From: a virus | Strand: one strand, 5' to 3' | Virus record (IMG/VR): IMGVR_UViG_3300013132_002749 | Span: 1 to 34,346 of that record | DNA length: 34,346 nt | In this document: positions 32,651 through 34,346 of the stretch, piece after piece | How positions within the stretch are numbered: the first letter of the stretch is position 1 | How the letters are laid out: each line of letters starts with the position of its first letter | The notes under the pieces: model-generated | The model's input: only the letters and a program-made list of their open reading frames with translations | Told to the model about the DNA's origin: nothing | Databases searched by the model: none | Position numbers and translations under genes: made by a program

Positions 32651-32938
32651 ATGTATTTAGGTGAAGAAAAACAGAAAGTTGAGCACTATAGACCTAGTAA
32701 GCTAGGAGCTGTTCACTCTTACATCAGAATAAGAACCTGGTTAAGATTTAGATGCGATAACTGCGGAGAGATTTTTACAAGATTAAAAGGAAAAATTAGC
32801 CCAAAGAGGATTAGCAACAACTATTTTCATTGTTGTTTTAATTGTGACAGTAAACGATTTGCTCAACGTAAAGGCATTGAACGTAGAAAAATTTGGGATA
32901 TACCAGTTAGCAGTGACTTAAATATTAGCCGATTGTAA
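32651..32938 (+). CDS. Conserved zinc-ribbon phage protein, 95 aa
   Basis: Four cysteines in two CxxC pairs, C35-C38 and C62-C65 (with an additional C61), make a zinc ribbon. Between them are the basic RLKGKISPKRISNNYFH, and after it SKRFAQRKGIERRKIWD, a nucleic-acid-binding composition. I recall a near-identical layout in many T4-like phages of aquatic bacteria, always of unknown function. No Shine-Dalgarno is seen; a TGTAAATA late-like box (32639-32646) lies so close to the ATG that the message might be nearly leaderless. Its last 21 bases overlap the SOD-like gene tail to tail. Confidence 0.8.
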   Translation: MYLGEEKQKVEHYRPSKLGAVHSYIRIRTWLRFRCDNCGEIFTRLKGKISPKRISNNYFHCCFNCDSKRFAQRKGIERRKIWDIPVSSDLNISRL

Positions 32939-33490
32939 TCTAGCACCAATTACTACCCAGTTTATAATTTTCCATTGGTTTTCTAGGTATTTTTTCTTGT
33001 CCCACTTATAGTCTAAGGCCCAGGCGTGTTCCCACCAATCAACTAGTAGTACTATATCTTGTCTTATTTGGTGATTTGTAATTGTTTTGATATCGCCATC
33101 TTTGGCTAGATAAACCCACCCGCTACCTTGTATGCTCATAGCAGTTTCCTGGAATTTATTTTTAAATGCATCGAATGATTTGAAATGTTCAATAATAAAA
33201 TCTAGTGCAGGGCCGTTGGGTTCATTACTGATAACAGTTCTTTGAAACTGAGGAAACCATAGATTATGTAAGAAGGCACCTGCCTCATTAAAGTCTAAGT
33301 CACCTTCTCTTTTATTGTAGCGATCAACGTAGGCCTGTGCTAGTTTATTATAGTGATAAAACAATGCGTCTTCGCTGAGAACAGGTTCGAGGTCTGTTTT
33401 ACTATAAGGTAGTGGAAGTAGTTCTAACTCTTTACTAGGAGTATTTTCGTTTAGGATAACATTTTTTATAAAATTATAGGCCATACACAT
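32918..33490 (-). CDS. Fe/Mn superoxide dismutase-like protein
   Basis: Dismutates superoxide to hydrogen peroxide and oxygen if active. All four metal ligands are in place: His46 (FYHYNK), His75 (FLHNLW), Asp151 and His155 (DWWEHAWALDY); the active-site Tyr54 is also kept. Gln141 (NHQIRQ) is at the MnSOD-type glutamine position. However, the second-shell His pair that follows the first ligand in E. coli SodB is Leu50-Ala51 here, and the stretch between the ligand 1 and ligand 2 helices is short, so activity is uncertain. A ~20-residue N-terminal extension precedes the family start. ATG at 33490 or a second ATG at 33484; no clear ribosome binding site. Confidence 0.85.
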   Translation of the reverse strand: MCMAYNFIKNVILNENTPSKELELLPLPYSKTDLEPVLSEDALFYHYNKLAQAYVDRYNKREGDLDFNEAGAFLHNLWFPQFQRTVISNEPNGPALDFIIEHFKSFDAFKNKFQETAMSIQGSGWVYLAKDGDIKTITNHQIRQDIVLLVDWWEHAWALDYKWDKKKYLENQWKIINWVVIGARLQSANI

Positions 33491-33497
33491 ATTTAAC

Positions 33498-33505
33498 TAT
33501 AAATA
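33498..33505 (+). promoter_or_regulatory. T4-type late promoter (TATAAATA)
   Basis: An exact TATAAATA octamer, 26 bases before the ATG at 33524, with AAGGAG (33512-33517) in between. This is the consensus T4 late box read by the phage sigma factor gp55, at the expected distance from a short leader. It serves the EF-hand membrane protein gene. It is the only perfect match I found near a gene start in the window. Confidence 0.75.
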
Positions 33506-33523
33506 TACCACAAGGAGACTAGT

Positions 33524-33853
33524 ATGGAAGTACTATTTGGAATTTTATTGCTCGTGGCTGTGGTTGCCGGTGCCTGGATTGTGTTAAACAAAGGTCGTAT
33601 CGATACTAACCACGATGGCAAGATTGATGCTGAAGAGGTTAAAGCAGCAGCAGTTGAAGCTGTTCAACCTGTGGTAGCTAAAGTAGAAGAAGCAGCTAAA
33701 CCACTTGACCTTAATAATGATGGTAAAGTAGATTTAGCTGATGCTAAAGAAGCAGTTAAACGAGGTCGAACTAAGGCAAAAGCCAAAGTTGAAGAAGTTA
33801 AAACAGCAGTAAAAAAACGTACAGGTCGTAAACCTACTTCAAAGAAGGCTTAA
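33524..33853 (+). CDS. Membrane-anchored double EF-hand protein, 109 aa
   Basis: N-terminal hydrophobic segment (about 5-22) followed by two calcium-binding loops: D27-x-N29-x-D31-G-K33-I-D35-A-E37-E38 (canonical EF-hand, Glu at position 12) and D62-x-N64-x-D66-G-K68-V-D70-LA-D73 (dockerin-like, Asp at position 12). Between the loops is an Ala/Val/Glu helix, and the C-terminal 35 residues are Lys/Arg-rich. This layout suggests a membrane-linked protein whose loops sit outside or in the periplasm and change with calcium, with a basic tail. AAGGAG and a perfect late box support late expression. The last 15 bases overlap the uvsE-like gene. Confidence 0.85.
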   Translation: MEVLFGILLLVAVVAGAWIVLNKGRIDTNHDGKIDAEEVKAAAVEAVQPVVAKVEEAAKPLDLNNDGKVDLADAKEAVKRGRTKAKAKVEEVKTAVKKRTGRKPTSKKA

Positions 33854-34346
33854 TTCTTTTGCCTGCTTATGTAAGGCAAAACTAGCTAGGTTTTTAGCTT
33901 TAGATTCACACATTATGTCGTGAGTTTCTGTAAAACCTAGTGCCCAATCATTAACTGCGGTGTTCCAATAGAAGTCACTATGGGCCCGCAGTTTTTGTTT
34001 CTTATGCCCGGATTCTAGGAGGGTCTTATGATCTGGCTTAGTTTTAGTGCAATGCGAAACTAAAATATCTTCGCGACTAACGCTATAATGGCAAACAGGG
34101 CGCCTCCCGCGCCAACTATCGATAACCCTCTTAACACGATCATCTCCTCTCTGGATATACTCGCCTTCACGAATCCAATGATGATGTATGTCAAGAACAA
34201 TAGGAACAACATCACTAAGTTGAAGGCAATCAGTGAGTCCATAACTTATTTCCTCGTTTTCGATGGTAATGGTGTTTCTTGCTTCTGGAGACATTCTCTT
34301 AAGTGCTGCTCGAATACCTTGGGGACCGGCGCGACCCGCGATGTGG
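33839..34346 (-). CDS. uvsE: UV damage endonuclease UvsE-like (partial, cut by right edge)
   Basis: The frame is open from 33839 beyond base 34346, so this is the C-terminal part (at least 168 residues) of a ~300-residue enzyme; the internal Met at 34294 is not the true start. Recognisable family elements are the IENEE segment, VLDIHHHW (metal-binding His cluster), VCHYSVSRED, the HSDFYWNTAVNDWALGF block and the ESKAKNLA end. UvsE/UVDE nicks DNA 5' to cyclobutane dimers and 6-4 photoproducts and feeds alternative excision repair. It implies a sunlit habitat for phage or host. Its 3' end overlaps the convergent EF-hand gene by 15 bases. Confidence 0.9.
   Translation of the reverse strand, partial: HIAGRAGPQGIRAALKRMSPEARNTITIENEEISYGLTDCLQLSDVVPIVLDIHHHWIREGEYIQRGDDRVKRVIDSWRGRRPVCHYSVSREDILVSHCTKTKPDHKTLLESGHKKQKLRAHSDFYWNTAVNDWALGFTETHDIMCESKAKNLASFALHKQAKELSLL

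Noticed and set aside
34060-34242. 60-codon minus-strand frame near the right edge
   Set aside because: Overlaps the UvsE-like gene in another frame; the UvsE motifs are decisive.

Overview
This window is a low-GC stretch of a T4-like (contractile-tailed, Caudoviricetes) phage genome, most probably from an aquatic metagenome. The evidence is a gp44-type sliding-clamp loader ATPase, a GroES/gp31-like co-chaperonin, PhoH, a MazG-like pyrophosphohydrolase, an A-type Fe-S carrier, a UvsE repair endonuclease, a perfect T4-type late promoter (TATAAATA) and a long block of tandem tail-fibre/structural genes whose N-terminal domains resemble those of marine T4-like phages. No photosynthesis genes, integrase, transposase, tRNA or CRISPR array was seen, so a cyanobacterial host is not supported; a heterotrophic aquatic proteobacterium is a guess.

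Layout. 1-2.9 kb (all minus strand): an N-terminal nucleotidyltransferase with a long lysine-rich tail (cut by the left edge) and conserved phage proteins of unknown role. 2.25-6.4 kb: an overlapping gene string, read right to left, dnaJ-like, peptide deformylase, clpA-like unfoldase, then a 200-residue unknown; this looks like a proteostasis operon. 6.4-8.4 kb: a membrane/lysis cassette (holin-like protein, DUF4337-like membrane protein, o-spanin lipoprotein and overlapping i-spanin). 8.4-9.7 kb: two conserved phage proteins of unknown function. 9.7-10.6 kb: a divergent intergenic region and phoH, the only plus-strand gene in the first 32 kb, ended by a strong hairpin. 10.6-13.4 kb: replication and nucleotide genes: clamp loader, a 48-residue cysteine-rich protein (11547-11693), MazG-like, GroES-like, a conserved 71-residue protein, a fragment related to DNA polymerase III alpha, and a 77-residue protein. 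13.4-32.2 kb: six tandem tail-fibre/virion genes, including one of 3293 codons. 32.2-34.3 kb: ErpA-like Fe-S carrier, zinc-ribbon protein, Fe/Mn superoxide dismutase-like protein, EF-hand membrane protein and UvsE (cut by the right edge).

How it may work together. Many genes overlap by 1-50 bases, or abut within 1-2 bases, in the minus-strand direction, implying translational coupling. The accessory load is unusually rich in protein-folding and degradation functions (DnaJ, deformylase, ClpA with an intact ClpP-docking IGF loop, GroES-like) plus redox/metal functions (Fe-S carrier, SOD, EF-hands). A reasonable inference is that the phage modifies host protein processing and folding to cope with massive synthesis of large repetitive structural proteins. 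The most unusual observations are the ClpA-deformylase-DnaJ operon, the nucleotidyltransferase with two VAEG motifs that fit a prohead-protease cleavage pattern, the DnaE fragment ending just before the catalytic aspartates, and the giant modular fibre gene coupled to an Fe-S carrier gene.
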